Assembly: GCF_002892795.1 (NCBI RefSeq) | Contig: NZ_PJMC01000019.1 | Location: 1 to 64,000, forward strand | Origin: Arthrobacter sp. AFG20 | GTDB lineage: Bacteria; Actinomycetota; Actinomycetes; Actinomycetales; Micrococcaceae | Reading direction: 5' to 3' | DNA length: 64,000 nucleotides | Shown: positions 17,906 through 26,758 of the stretch, piece by piece | Position numbering within the stretch: position 1 is the first letter of the stretch | Layout of the letters: the number at the start of each line of letters is the position of its first letter | Position numbers and translations under genes: made by a program | The notes under the pieces: generated by a model | What the model saw: the letters and a program-made list of their open reading frames with translations, nothing else | Database searches by the model: none | What the model was told of the DNA's origin: nothing

Positions 17906-19291
17906 ATGAAAGACGCAGTCATCGTCGGAGGCGGACTTGCCGGACTCTCGGCAGCCTGGCGGCTCCGGCACTGGGACACGGTAGTCCTGGAATCTGGAGA
18001 CCGGGTGGGCGGACGCATCCGCTCCGAACGCAGGGGTGACTACTGGCTGAACTGGGGCGGACACGTCTTCGCCGGCGCCGGATCCTCCACCGATGCGCTG
18101 CTCAATGAGGTCGGCGTGATGGCGGTCCAGATCCCTGGGTCGCTGCAGGGCCTGTCGATGAACGGGAAGTTCATCAAGAAGGGGCACATTGCCACCTACC
18201 CGTTCCGCATCCCGATGTCCCTTTCCTCCCGGGTGGACACCCTGCGTGCCGGCCTCAAGGTGGTCAGTGGAGTGGCGAAGTACACCGGCGTGGTGCGGAA
18301 GCGCGCGGGCGAATCCGGTGCCATGCGGCAGCAGCGCATTTACGACTTTGAGAACAGCACCTCTTTCCAGGACTTCATCGGCAACCTGTCCGAGGACGCC
18401 GCTGCCCTGTTCAAGACCACCGTCACCCGCTCTGCCGGTGACATGGACGAGATCTCGGCCGGGGCCGGCATCGGCTACTTCAGCCTGGTCCTCGGGTTTG
18501 GCCAGGGCCTTAGCCAGGGCATCGTGGGCGGCCCGTCCACGCTGACCGAATCGATCGCGGCTGCCATGGGGGACCGCGTCCAGCTCGGCGCCGTCGTCCA
18601 CGAAGTAGTCCATAAGAAGGATTCCGTCGTGGTCCGGTACCGCCAGGACGGCGTCGACCGCGAGGTTGAGGCCCGCACGGTGGTTCTCGCCACCACCGCC
18701 GATGTGTCGCACAAGATCGGCGTGGACCTTCCCGAGGACCTGCGCAGGGCACTCAGCCAGATCAAGTACGGCCCGCACGTCAGCACCGCGTTCCTGACCA
18801 ATGAGACCACAGCCCGGCCCTGGGATGACATCTACGCGATTGCCGCGCCGAAGCGCTCGTTCGCGATCGCCCTGAACCAGGCGAGCATCGTCCGCGGCAC
18901 CGAGTCCGTCCGCAAGCCGGGCGGCAGTTTCATGACGTTCTCCCCGGCGAGCCTGGGCAAGGCCCTGCTGGAGAAGAGCGAGGAGGAAGTCATCAAGACC
19001 CACCTCGCTGACCTCGACCAGGTCCTTGGCCACGGCTTCGCCGACAGCGTGGTGGAAGCCAAGGTGGACCGGTGGAAGAACGCTTCCCCTTACTGCTTCC
19101 CGGGCCGGGCCAAGATTCAGTCCACCCTGATGAGGGGTGCGGACCGCGTCTTCCTGGCCGGCGACTACCTGGGAACCCTGTACACCGAAAGCTCCATCAC
19201 CACCGGGTTCTCCGCAGCCCAGGAGGCTGCCAGCGTGCTGGCCACCCACCGCCAGGCCCGGCCGCTTTCCGGCCTGTCCGTCGTCGCCTGA
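17906..19291 (+). CDS. FAD-dependent amine oxidase/desaturase-like protein
   Basis: 461-residue flavoprotein of the protoporphyrinogen oxidase/amine oxidase superfamily. N-terminal AVIVGGGLAGLSAAWRL, VVLESGDRVGGRIRSE, then NWGGHVFAGAG. C-terminal FAD site RVFLAGDYLGTLYTESSITTG. I chose ATG 17906 because AAGGA stands 7 nt before it and overlaps an alternative ATG at 17897. First gene of the plus-strand arm with a DapA-like enzyme, an aldehyde dehydrogenase and an MFS carrier. The likely reaction is oxidation of an amine or ring C-N bond; the substrate is not evident. Confidence 0.82.
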   Translation: MKDAVIVGGGLAGLSAAWRLRHWDTVVLESGDRVGGRIRSERRGDYWLNWGGHVFAGAGSSTDALLNEVGVMAVQIPGSLQGLSMNGKFIKKGHIATYPFRIPMSLSSRVDTLRAGLKVVSGVAKYTGVVRKRAGESGAMRQQRIYDFENSTSFQDFIGNLSEDAAALFKTTVTRSAGDMDEISAGAGIGYFSLVLGFGQGLSQGIVGGPSTLTESIAAAMGDRVQLGAVVHEVVHKKDSVVVRYRQDGVDREVEARTVVLATTADVSHKIGVDLPEDLRRALSQIKYGPHVSTAFLTNETTARPWDDIYAIAAPKRSFAIALNQASIVRGTESVRKPGGSFMTFSPASLGKALLEKSEEEVIKTHLADLDQVLGHGFADSVVEAKVDRWKNASPYCFPGRAKIQSTLMRGADRVFLAGDYLGTLYTESSITTGFSAAQEAASVLATHRQARPLSGLSVVA

Positions 19292-19337
19292 CCATCCATC
19301 CCTGATCACATCCCCCGAACTTAAGTAAGGAACCATC

Positions 19338-20231
19338 ATGACCAACAACCTCCGCGGCGTCCTCACCGCCCTGTCCACGCCTTTCAACCAGGACGAAACC
19401 ATCGACGTCGAAACCCTGCGGAAGATCGTTGACCGCTCCATCGACGCTGGTGTTGACGGCGTCGTGGCCGCAGGATCTACCGGCGAGGTGGGCGCACTGT
19501 CCTCCGAAGAGCGGCTGCTCCTCATCGAGACCGTCGTCAAACAGGCGAACGGGCGCGTGCCGGTCATCGCAAACTCTGGCGCCACCTCCACCGCTGAGGC
19601 CATCCGACTGTCCCAGGCTGCCGAGAAGCTGGGCGCCGACGTGCTCATGCTCATCACCCCGTACTACGAACCGCTGTCCCTCGAGGAAACAGTCACCTAC
19701 ATCAAAGACGTCGCCCGGTCCGTCAAGATCCCGGTGATGCTCTACAACATCCCTGCGGTCACCGGCGTCAACCTGGACCCGGCCACCGTCCGGGCACTGG
19801 CTGAAGAAGTGGACAACATCCGCTACATCAAGGACTCCAGCGCCAACTGGGAACAAGCCCTGCAGCTGATCCACCACCACAGCGATGTCATCGCTACCTT
19901 CATTGGCTGGGATGTCTACCTCTACAGCGCCCTGGTCGAAGGCGCAGCCGGCGTTATGGCTGGCACCGCCAACGTGGTTCCCGATGAAATCGTTGCCGTG
20001 AGCCGGCGGATCGCCGAAGGCGACCTGGCGGGGGCGCTGGAGCTGTGGAAGAAGGTGTACCCGGTCATCGACGCCCTCCTCTCCGTGCCGTTCATCCCGG
20101 CCGTCAAAGCGGGCCTCACCCAGCAGGGACTTCCCGCCGGCTCCCCGCGCCGCCCCACCGCCGACCTGAACGCCGACGACCTGGCCCGTGTCCAGCAGGC
20201 CGTCTCCGCCCTCTACCAGAACGTGGGATAA
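19338..20231 (+). CDS. DapA-family lyase/deaminase
   Basis: 297-residue class I aldolase-fold enzyme of the dihydrodipicolinate synthase family. The GSTGE phosphate/carboxylate loop is at 46-50, catalytic Tyr136 in LYNIPAVTG and Schiff-base Lys165 in IRYIKDSSAN. In catabolic operons DapA homologues often act as keto-acid aldolases, dehydratases or deaminases (for example in hydroxyproline or sugar-acid breakdown). An aldehyde dehydrogenase 4 bp downstream suggests it makes an aldehyde or semialdehyde. AAGGAA precedes the ATG. A partial TGATCACA half-site lies upstream near 19308. Confidence 0.87.
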   Translation: MTNNLRGVLTALSTPFNQDETIDVETLRKIVDRSIDAGVDGVVAAGSTGEVGALSSEERLLLIETVVKQANGRVPVIANSGATSTAEAIRLSQAAEKLGADVLMLITPYYEPLSLEETVTYIKDVARSVKIPVMLYNIPAVTGVNLDPATVRALAEEVDNIRYIKDSSANWEQALQLIHHHSDVIATFIGWDVYLYSALVEGAAGVMAGTANVVPDEIVAVSRRIAEGDLAGALELWKKVYPVIDALLSVPFIPAVKAGLTQQGLPAGSPRRPTADLNADDLARVQQAVSALYQNVG

Positions 20232-20235
20232 GACC

Positions 20236-21723
20236 ATGACAACAGAAACAGCACTGTTCACCGTCCGCCGGGCGGACTCGCAGCTGTCCCCCTCCCTGCC
20301 TCCTTTCGGCCAGTTCATCGGCGGGGCGTTCGTGCCCTCCAGTTCCTCCGAAACAGTGGATATCGTCAACCCGGCCACGGAGGAGGTGCTGACAAAGGTC
20401 CCTGCCGGCACGGTTGAGGATGTGGATGCCGCCGTCGCCGCTGCCGTGGCGGCGAAGGACGCGTGGGCGGCAACGACGCCGCGGGACCGCGCCGCTGTCC
20501 TGCTGAAGATCGCGGACATCATCGAGGCCAACCGGGAGCTGTTCGAAACCCTCGAAGCAGCGAACACCGGCAAGCCCGCTGCGGTGGCGGAAGACGACAT
20601 CTCCAGCGCCGTCGACACCTTCCGGTTCTCCGCCGGCGCAGCCCGTGCCTACAGCACGCTCGGCGCCGACGACTACGCCGAGAACCACACCTCGGTAATC
20701 CACCGCGAGCCGGTCGGCGTCGTCGGCGTCATCACACCGTGGAACTACCCGCTGCTGATGGCCGCGTGGAAGATCGCCCCGGTCCTGGGCGCAGGCAACA
20801 CGCTCGTTCTCAAACCCTCCGAGCAGACACCGCTGACCACCCTCAAGCTGGCCGAACTCATTACCGGCGAGGTCCCCGCCGGCGTGCTCAACATTGTGAC
20901 CGGTCCCGGCCGCGTGGTGGGCAACCGACTCTCCGAGCACCCCGATGTGGACCTCGTGGCCATCACGGGCAGCGTGAGCAGCGGCCAGAAGGTGGCCGCC
21001 GCAGCCTCCGGTTCCGTCAAACGCGTGCACCTTGAGCTGGGTGGCAAGGCACCCGTCGTCGTCTTTGCCGACGCCGACCTTGAGGCCGCTGCCAAGGGCG
21101 TCCGCAGTGCCGGGTTCTGGAACGGCGGTCAGGAGTGCGGCGCGGCGTGCCGCGTCCTGGTCCACGAATCGGTGGCCGAGAAGTTCACCGAGCTGCTGGT
21201 CCGGGAGATCAGCGAGATCACCGTCGGCACCCCCGGCGCCGGCGACGCCGAAATCGGCTCGATGATTTCCAAAGCCCACTACGAGCGGGTCCTCGCAGCA
21301 CTCGACGACGTCCGGAAGGACGGGCTGACCATCGCGGTCGGCGGCCGCGCCATCGAAGGGCCGGGCTACTTCATCGAGCCCACCGTGGTCACCAACGTCC
21401 CGGCCGGTGCCGCGATCACCAGCAACGAGATCTTCGGGCCCGTGGTGTCGGTGGAAACGTTCAGCACCGACGAGGAAGCCGTCACCCGCGCCAACGAGAC
21501 GATCTACGGCCTGGCCGCGTCGGTGTGGACCAGGGATTCCGCCCGCTCGCTGACTGTTCCGCGGAAGCTGGACTTCGGTACGGTCTGGGTCAACTCGCAC
21601 CTGGTCATCGCCACCGAAATGCCGTGGGGCGGCTTCAAGGGTTCCGGCTACGGCCGCGACCTCTCCAGCTACGCCCTGGACGACTTCTCCCGCACCAAGC
21701 ACGTTATGTACAACCGAGGCTAG
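20236..21723 (+). CDS. NAD(P)-dependent aldehyde dehydrogenase
   Basis: 495-residue ALDH superfamily enzyme. Catalytic Asn170 (VITPWNYPL), Glu267 (LELGGKAP) and Cys301 (GQECGAACRV) are present, as are the cofactor stretch LKPSEQTPL and the C-terminal PWGGFKGSGYGRD. It is closest in pattern to the betaine/gamma-aminobutyraldehyde group. ATG 20236, 4 bp after the DapA-like stop, is preferred to an earlier in-frame start inside that gene. It should oxidise the semialdehyde released upstream, possibly an amino- or keto-aldehyde. Confidence 0.9.
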   Translation: MTTETALFTVRRADSQLSPSLPPFGQFIGGAFVPSSSSETVDIVNPATEEVLTKVPAGTVEDVDAAVAAAVAAKDAWAATTPRDRAAVLLKIADIIEANRELFETLEAANTGKPAAVAEDDISSAVDTFRFSAGAARAYSTLGADDYAENHTSVIHREPVGVVGVITPWNYPLLMAAWKIAPVLGAGNTLVLKPSEQTPLTTLKLAELITGEVPAGVLNIVTGPGRVVGNRLSEHPDVDLVAITGSVSSGQKVAAAASGSVKRVHLELGGKAPVVVFADADLEAAAKGVRSAGFWNGGQECGAACRVLVHESVAEKFTELLVREISEITVGTPGAGDAEIGSMISKAHYERVLAALDDVRKDGLTIAVGGRAIEGPGYFIEPTVVTNVPAGAAITSNEIFGPVVSVETFSTDEEAVTRANETIYGLAASVWTRDSARSLTVPRKLDFGTVWVNSHLVIATEMPWGGFKGSGYGRDLSSYALDDFSRTKHVMYNRG

Positions 21724-21736
21724 ACCAGGAGCGACC

Positions 21737-23074
21737 ATGTCATCCACGAAGAACTCGGCCGATCATCCGAGCGTTACCTCAGCGGCCGGCAAGCGCCGCT
21801 TCCTGATCAGGATGGTCACCGTCCTGATCGGCGGCATGGTCCTGGACGGCTACGTCCTCGGCATCATCGGACCCGTGTCAGGGATCATGGGGGAGGACCT
21901 GCAACTCACCGCCTTTTGGCAGGGTCTCATCGCCGCAGCCGCACTGATCGGTATCCTCATCGGCTCACCTATCGGCGGCTGGGCATCGGACAAGTTCGGC
22001 CGCAAACCCATTTTCATGTTTGACATCGGGCTGTTCGCCATCGCGTCGGGAATGCAGTTCTTCATCGACTCTCCGGTGTGGCTGGTCGTGGTGCGGCTGC
22101 TGATGGGCATCGCGATCGGCACCGAGTACGCGGTCGGCTGGCCCCTGATGGCCGAGTTCTCACCCACCCACCTGCGGGGCCGGCTGATGGCCGCCATGGG
22201 CATCGCCTGGTACGGCGGCTTCATGATCGCATTCCTGACAGGCCACCTGCTGGTTGAATACACCGATTTGGGCTGGAACTTCATCCTGGGCACCAGCACG
22301 TTCATCGCAGTGGCCATCTTCCTCGCCCGGCTCGGCATGCCCGAGTCCCCGCGGTGGCTATGGAGCGTGGGCCGGAAGGACGAGGCACGCGCCCTCGCCG
22401 CGAAGTACATGCCCGATGACGCGCTCGACGACGTCCAGCACGAGGACGTCCGTAAAGGCAGCTTCGGGATGCTGTTCTCCAAAGAGTACTGGCGCTCCAC
22501 GCTCTTCATCTCCGGCTTCTGGTTCTGCGCCGTGACACCCTACTTCGCCATCGCCACCTTCGCCGACAGCGTGTTGGACCAGTACGGGCTCGCCGGCGGG
22601 CTTGCCGGGGGAGTCGGGCTTTCCGCGATCGCCCTGGCAGGTGTCATTGTCACGTTCCTGCTGATCGAAAAGATCGGACGGCGCGCTCTGACCGTTCCCC
22701 CGCAGTGGCTGTGCGCCGTAGTTCTCGCAGTCATCGGGCTATGGTCCGGTGCCCCCGCCGTCATCGTGCTGATCCTGTTCCTGGTCTTCTCGTTCTTCAA
22801 CGCCGGCTACAACACATTGACGAACGTCTACCCGGGTGAGGTCCTCCCAACGGAGATCCGGGGAATCGGAACAGGATTCGCAGCTGCCGTCAGCCGGGTG
22901 GGAGCCGGCATCGGAACCTTCCTGCTGCCGATATCGATGGAAAACCTCGGCCCCGGTCCCACCATGCTCATTGCCGCCGGTGTCGCCTTCGTCGGGGCAG
23001 GCCTCTCCCAATGGCTCGCACCGGAGACAAAGGGTAAGTCACTCACCGAAGCAGCCGCCGGGTACGCACACTGA
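21737..23074 (+). CDS. MFS carrier (sugar/organic acid:H+ type)
   Basis: 445-residue major facilitator with about 12 spans. The motif GGWASDKFGRKPIF follows TM2, RLLMGIAIGTEYAVGWPLMAEF is in TM4, and PESPRWLWSVGR ends the first half. This pattern is that of the sugar/aromatic-acid/metabolite:H+ symporters. AGGAG lies 5 nt before ATG 21737, 13 bp after the aldehyde dehydrogenase. It is likely a second uptake route for the pathway substrate or a related acid. A strong hairpin follows. Confidence 0.88.
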   Translation: MSSTKNSADHPSVTSAAGKRRFLIRMVTVLIGGMVLDGYVLGIIGPVSGIMGEDLQLTAFWQGLIAAAALIGILIGSPIGGWASDKFGRKPIFMFDIGLFAIASGMQFFIDSPVWLVVVRLLMGIAIGTEYAVGWPLMAEFSPTHLRGRLMAAMGIAWYGGFMIAFLTGHLLVEYTDLGWNFILGTSTFIAVAIFLARLGMPESPRWLWSVGRKDEARALAAKYMPDDALDDVQHEDVRKGSFGMLFSKEYWRSTLFISGFWFCAVTPYFAIATFADSVLDQYGLAGGLAGGVGLSAIALAGVIVTFLLIEKIGRRALTVPPQWLCAVVLAVIGLWSGAPAVIVLILFLVFSFFNAGYNTLTNVYPGEVLPTEIRGIGTGFAAAVSRVGAGIGTFLLPISMENLGPGPTMLIAAGVAFVGAGLSQWLAPETKGKSLTEAAAGYAH

Positions 23075-23118
23075 CGAGATCAGCACCCTCGTACAACGAG
23101 GCGTAACTTCCCGCCCTG

Positions 23119-23155
23119 CTGAGTATGCCCCCGGAATTCCCGGGGGCATGCTCAG
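23119..23155 (+). terminator. Hairpin after the MFS gene
   Basis: An almost perfect 16-bp stem (CTGAGTATGCCCCCGG and its complement at 23139-23155, one bulge and one mismatch) with an AATT loop. It separates the MFS gene from the small gene at 23206, so that gene may have lower or separate expression. Confidence 0.65.
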
Positions 23156-23205
23156 TGTGGCCCCTTGCAGACCTTAACAACGAACAGGACGACAGAACTC
23201 TGGAC

Positions 23206-23457
23206 ATGAGACGCATCAAAGACTGGACCATCCTCTCGGGCGCCAGCGTCGAGATCCAGCAACAAGGTAGCTACATCTGCGCCGGCTATGTAGATGCAGT
23301 GACCGATGACGGGAAAATCCTTGGGGTCACAGCACCTTCACAGAACCGCAGACTCTTCGAAAAGGCTGAGTTCTACGAGGCCTGGGCAATAGAAGACAGG
23401 GACGGCTTCCACTATGAGGTCACGAAAAACCTCGAACATCAGAACGAAACACCGTGA
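23206..23457 (+). CDS. Small unknown protein, paralogue of 8702
   Basis: 83-residue soluble acidic protein (MRRIKDWTILSGASVEIQQQ at the start). It aligns over about 70 residues with the protein at 8702-9013: W-x2-L-x-G-A-x-V, I-x-Q-x-G, G-x-V-D, a central Arg, E-x-W and a C-terminal Y-x-x-T. The copies are diverged, so this is a family and not a recent duplication. Both end or punctuate catabolic operons. The ribosome binding site is weak. No known domain recognised. Confidence 0.6.
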   Translation: MRRIKDWTILSGASVEIQQQGSYICAGYVDAVTDDGKILGVTAPSQNRRLFEKAEFYEAWAIEDRDGFHYEVTKNLEHQNETP

Positions 23458-24176
23458 ACCCTTTGCGAAAAGATGCTGAGCAAAGGCTCGGCCAAGGTGT
23501 TGGGCGTCAGGTTGGGGTGTGCCCAAACTGGTCGGCCTCGATGCCTGCGGGCGGGTTGCCCTGTTCGTTGGGGGATGTCCCGCGGAACGGCGCGACCGGG
23601 CGCTCTCTGTTGTGAATATTGCCGGTAAGTGGCGGGGTTCTGCGATCGCGTCTCGGCTTCTCGCATCGATGCCGCGCCCTCGGGCCGGGGAGAGCCTCTC
23701 TCTGTTTTGGAGGCCACATCCGGATCCTCGAACGGCTTGTCCCGCAGATCGTCCGCGTCCTCAAAACCAACCAGCTCGGAACCATCGCCGATGATGTCGT
23801 GAAAGCAGCAGCAAGCGTGTTGGTCATCGGAACTAGCGACACGAAGCGACACAAAACGCCGCCACCTAACGCCGAGACTCCATAGCTCTCTGTTCACGGA
23901 TACTTGCCGCCCGGATCCAGGGCTTACGGGCAGCCACCGCGGCCCGAACGGTTTTGGAGCCGAACCTGCGGGGCTTTTCGATCACCGCGTCGCGGCTGGC
24001 GGCGTAAAGTCGCGTTGACTGAACTGGGTGATTGCCTCGGCATCATCAATAGCCGGGGTTTGCCGCGATACTCCAGCTGTCCCGCACTCAGGACCTGTGA
24101 GAGGAGGAGTTGATGGATCCACGGTCACGTAAGCCGGGATAAGCCTGTACGCGGACGACGCTGCAGGTTGGCCGAC
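23458..24176. other. Gene-poor stretch with short fragments
   Basis: About 720 bp. Two plus-strand bits look protein-like but cannot be named: one near 23718-23885 (ILERLVPQIVRVLKTNQLG, ending in a polar tail) and one near 23910-24005 (GLRAATAARTVLEPNLRGF then a TAA). Neither has a start or a ribosome binding site. They are probably leftovers of lost genes. Confidence 0.4.
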
Positions 24177-25460
24177 TTAGAGACCCAAATGGTCCCTCTG
24201 CTCAAGAAGCCTGGACACCCCGTAGCCAATCACCAGGCCCCAGAAGGCTGCATGGATGTTGAAGAGGTTCATGCCGGAGATGGTCACCACGAACGTCACC
24301 AGCGAGCCCAGGGTGAAGCTGGTTGCGAAGGCCGTGACGAAGGCTTGCTGGAGGGCCCGCAGCATCGCGATGCCACCCAGCGCCAGGACGAACTCCTTGG
24401 GCGCGGCCAGCATCAGCCGGGTCAGGGTGGGGGCAAACGCTGCGAACACCAGGGCCAGCAGGCCGTACGCCACGGCGGCCGTGTATTGGCGCTGGAGCTT
24501 CCCCGACGACGTCAACAGGGCGTTGGTGGGACCTGTGACGCAGGCCGAAACGGCCCCGAACCCTGCGTTCAGTACCGAGAAGGTGCCGGACGCAATGGCG
24601 AAGGCATTCACCGGCGGATGGTGGCCGGCGGCGCGGAGTACGGCGATGCCTTGGCCGTTTTGAACGAACAGCACGGTGAGGGCCAGGGGAACCACCAGCT
24701 CGAGCTGGGCAGCCCACGTGAATTCAGGCGCGGTGAAAACCGGGGTGGCCAGAAGCGGTCCGCCGTGTGAAAGGTTGAACTGGCCGCTGGCAGCCACGGC
24801 GATGCAGCCTGCCACCAGCGTGCCCAGGACCGGCGGCAGATACCTGCCGAGCATGGGAACGGCAGTAAGCACGAGGAACGCGGCCACCATCGGGGCAGCC
24901 ACGGCCGGGTTGTCCTGGGTGGAGGCGACGATGTCCGTGCCGAACTTCAGGAACACCGCGGCCACCATGGCCATCACGATCGGCATGGGCGCCAGCGCCA
25001 TGGCTTTGCGCACGAGCCCGGTGGCGCCCAGGGCGAGGATCAGCACGCCGGAGGTGAAGAAGGCCCCGACGACTTCGGGGAAGGTCAGGTGCTGCAGGGA
25101 AGGTCCCAGGAGAACCGTGCCGGGGATGGACCAGGCGAAGCCCAGGGGCTGCCGGTAAATGAGTGACATCAGCAGCGTGGCCGCCCCGCCGGAAAAGAGA
25201 ATGCCAAAAACCCAGGACGACAGCTGGCCCTGGGTCAGGCCGCCCGCCGTACCGACGGCCAGGGTGACGGCGATGGGTCCGGACGCCGCGAAAATGAGCC
25301 CGATGGCCCCGTTGGAGACATAGGACAGGCCCAGGTCGCGAAGAATCCGGCGCGGCCCTGCGGGCCGGACCCCCGGGCGTTCCAGTAAGGGTTCCGGCTC
25401 CGGCGCCAGCGCGGCTGATCCGACGGACGTGGCGGGCAGGTCGGGACGGGGATGGCTCAT
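24177..25460 (-). CDS. benE: Benzoate:H+ symporter
   Basis: 427-residue BenE-family membrane protein with about 12 spans. Characteristic pieces are GAIGLIFAASGPIAVTLAV, FAWSIPGTVLLGPSLQHLTF and AVSACVTGPTNALLTSSG. The family imports benzoate with protons. AGGAG stands 6 nt before ATG 25460. It lies 91 bp behind catA on the same strand and opposite benABCD, so uptake and ring cleavage are probably co-transcribed. The N-terminus carries a proline-rich cytoplasmic extension of about 45 residues. Confidence 0.9.
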   Translation of the reverse strand: MSHPRPDLPATSVGSAALAPEPEPLLERPGVRPAGPRRILRDLGLSYVSNGAIGLIFAASGPIAVTLAVGTAGGLTQGQLSSWVFGILFSGGAATLLMSLIYRQPLGFAWSIPGTVLLGPSLQHLTFPEVVGAFFTSGVLILALGATGLVRKAMALAPMPIVMAMVAAVFLKFGTDIVASTQDNPAVAAPMVAAFLVLTAVPMLGRYLPPVLGTLVAGCIAVAASGQFNLSHGGPLLATPVFTAPEFTWAAQLELVVPLALTVLFVQNGQGIAVLRAAGHHPPVNAFAIASGTFSVLNAGFGAVSACVTGPTNALLTSSGKLQRQYTAAVAYGLLALVFAAFAPTLTRLMLAAPKEFVLALGGIAMLRALQQAFVTAFATSFTLGSLVTFVVTISGMNLFNIHAAFWGLVIGYGVSRLLEQRDHLGL

Positions 25461-25551
25461 CGGAACTCCTGGCTGGCGCGGAAAAACCGGAGGCGCTCCG
25501 AAGCATCAGCTCCGGAGCGCCTTCGTGCAGGGGTATCTCCCAGTTTGCGTG

Positions 25552-26433
25552 CTACTTCTTCTGGCCCTGTTTGGCCAGGACATAGTCATAAACTACTTCC
25601 TCGCCCTTTCCGTCGGTACGGGGGCGGGGGTCCAGCATCAGTTCAGGCTTGACTGCCGAGGCGATGTCGTCAGCGTTGTGGGGGTCGCCGGGGAAGTACA
25701 GTTGCTGGGTTACCGGCTCGTAGCCCGGTGCGGACACCTTGATGTGGATGTGCGCCGGACGCCAGGCGTGCCAGCCCGCGGCACTGATCAGCTGCCCGCA
25801 GGCCCCGTCCGTGGGGATCTGGTAGGGCGCCGGACGCATCGTGTTGATTTCGAACCGGCCGTCGTCCGAGGCCTTGACGGTGGCCCGGAAGAGCCACTCG
25901 GGCAGGCCCGGGGCGTACTGGGAGTAGAAGCCGGCGGCGTCCGCGTGCCAGATCTCTACCTGGGCACCCTGGATGGGGTTGCCTTCGGTGTCGGTGAACT
26001 GGCCGCTGAAGCGAAGCGGGGTGCCCTCTTCGCCGTCGCGCATTTCAACGGTGGCGGGCGTCTGAAGTTCCGGGGAATTGGGAACGTAGTAGGGGCCCTC
26101 AATGGTGCCCACGGTGCCGGGCCGGTCCTGGGAGTTGACGTCCTCAACGGTGTGCTCAAGCCAGACGTCGAGGAACAGCGGCCATTCACCGTCCGTCCCA
26201 ACCTTGATCAGCCAGGCTTTGAGCGCGTTGTACTCCTCGTAGGTGACCTGGTGCTCGGCGACGATGTCGTTGGCGGCCTTGATCAGCGCGCCGGCCAGCA
26301 GGCTCACGCGTTCCTTGGACACTTCCACCTTGGAGAGCTTGCCCGACGCTGCGAACCGCTCGGTTGCCTTGGCGCCTGCTTCGACGGCGGTGCCTTCGTT
26401 TTCCGTGCGGCTGTCCGTTGGGGTTTGGGTCAT
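25552..26433 (-). CDS. catA: Catechol 1,2-dioxygenase
   Basis: 293-residue intradiol dioxygenase that opens catechol to cis,cis-muconate with non-haem Fe(III). The N-terminal helical linker (about 30-100) is followed by the beta-sandwich. Iron ligands are visible as Tyr116 (EGPYYVPNS), Tyr204 (APYQIPTDG), His228 and His230 (RPAHIHIKV). ATG 26433 has AAGGTGGA 8 nt upstream and is preferred to ATG 26454. It is divergent from benA. The other cat genes (catB, catC) lie 8 kb away, past the ben operon. Confidence 0.93.
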   Translation of the reverse strand: MTQTPTDSRTENEGTAVEAGAKATERFAASGKLSKVEVSKERVSLLAGALIKAANDIVAEHQVTYEEYNALKAWLIKVGTDGEWPLFLDVWLEHTVEDVNSQDRPGTVGTIEGPYYVPNSPELQTPATVEMRDGEEGTPLRFSGQFTDTEGNPIQGAQVEIWHADAAGFYSQYAPGLPEWLFRATVKASDDGRFEINTMRPAPYQIPTDGACGQLISAAGWHAWRPAHIHIKVSAPGYEPVTQQLYFPGDPHNADDIASAVKPELMLDPRPRTDGKGEEVVYDYVLAKQGQKK

Positions 26434-26758
26434 GACGATGTCCACCTTCTTCATTGAATGGGGACAGGAAGGGCTCCTGCACCCGACGCGGGCTGCGGGG
26501 CCAGTCGTTTTATCCTGCGCCGCACCGCGTGATCTCGGTCTCAATCGTAGGCCGCAGATAAGGACGCTACAAATATCAACTTGGCGTCTTTTGAGTCATT
26601 ATCAATACATAAAGACACCCTTGGTCCAACCTAGGTATTTGCCTGATGTGAGGCCAGTCGCGAGCGGCAAGAATTGCTGGATAACGTCCGCCGCCGAAGC
26701 CTCTTCCCGAGTGGACCTCCGCCCATCCGTCCAGCAATCTCCAATGAAGGAGCACGCC
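26434..26758. promoter_or_regulatory. Divergent catA/benA promoter region
   Basis: 325 bp between two divergent starts. A distinctly AT-rich block at 26560-26620 contains an inverted repeat, GTCTTT (26586-26591) and AAAGAC (26611-26616), 19 bp apart. This is the likely regulatory centre for both operons, probably for the LuxR-type regulator at 31297. AAGGAG (26747-26752) is the benA ribosome binding site. Confidence 0.45.

Noticed and set aside
17672..19657. A 661-codon open frame on the minus strand opposite the flavin oxidase and DapA-like genes
   Set aside because: It is antisense to clearly coding genes, low in family-like sequence, and results from GC-rich codon bias.
17906..21723. Hydroxyproline degradation pathway
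   Set aside because: DapA-like and ALDH genes fit, but there is no proline racemase/epimerase-family gene, and the oxidases are of the amine oxidase fold rather than typical D-hydroxyproline dehydrogenase.
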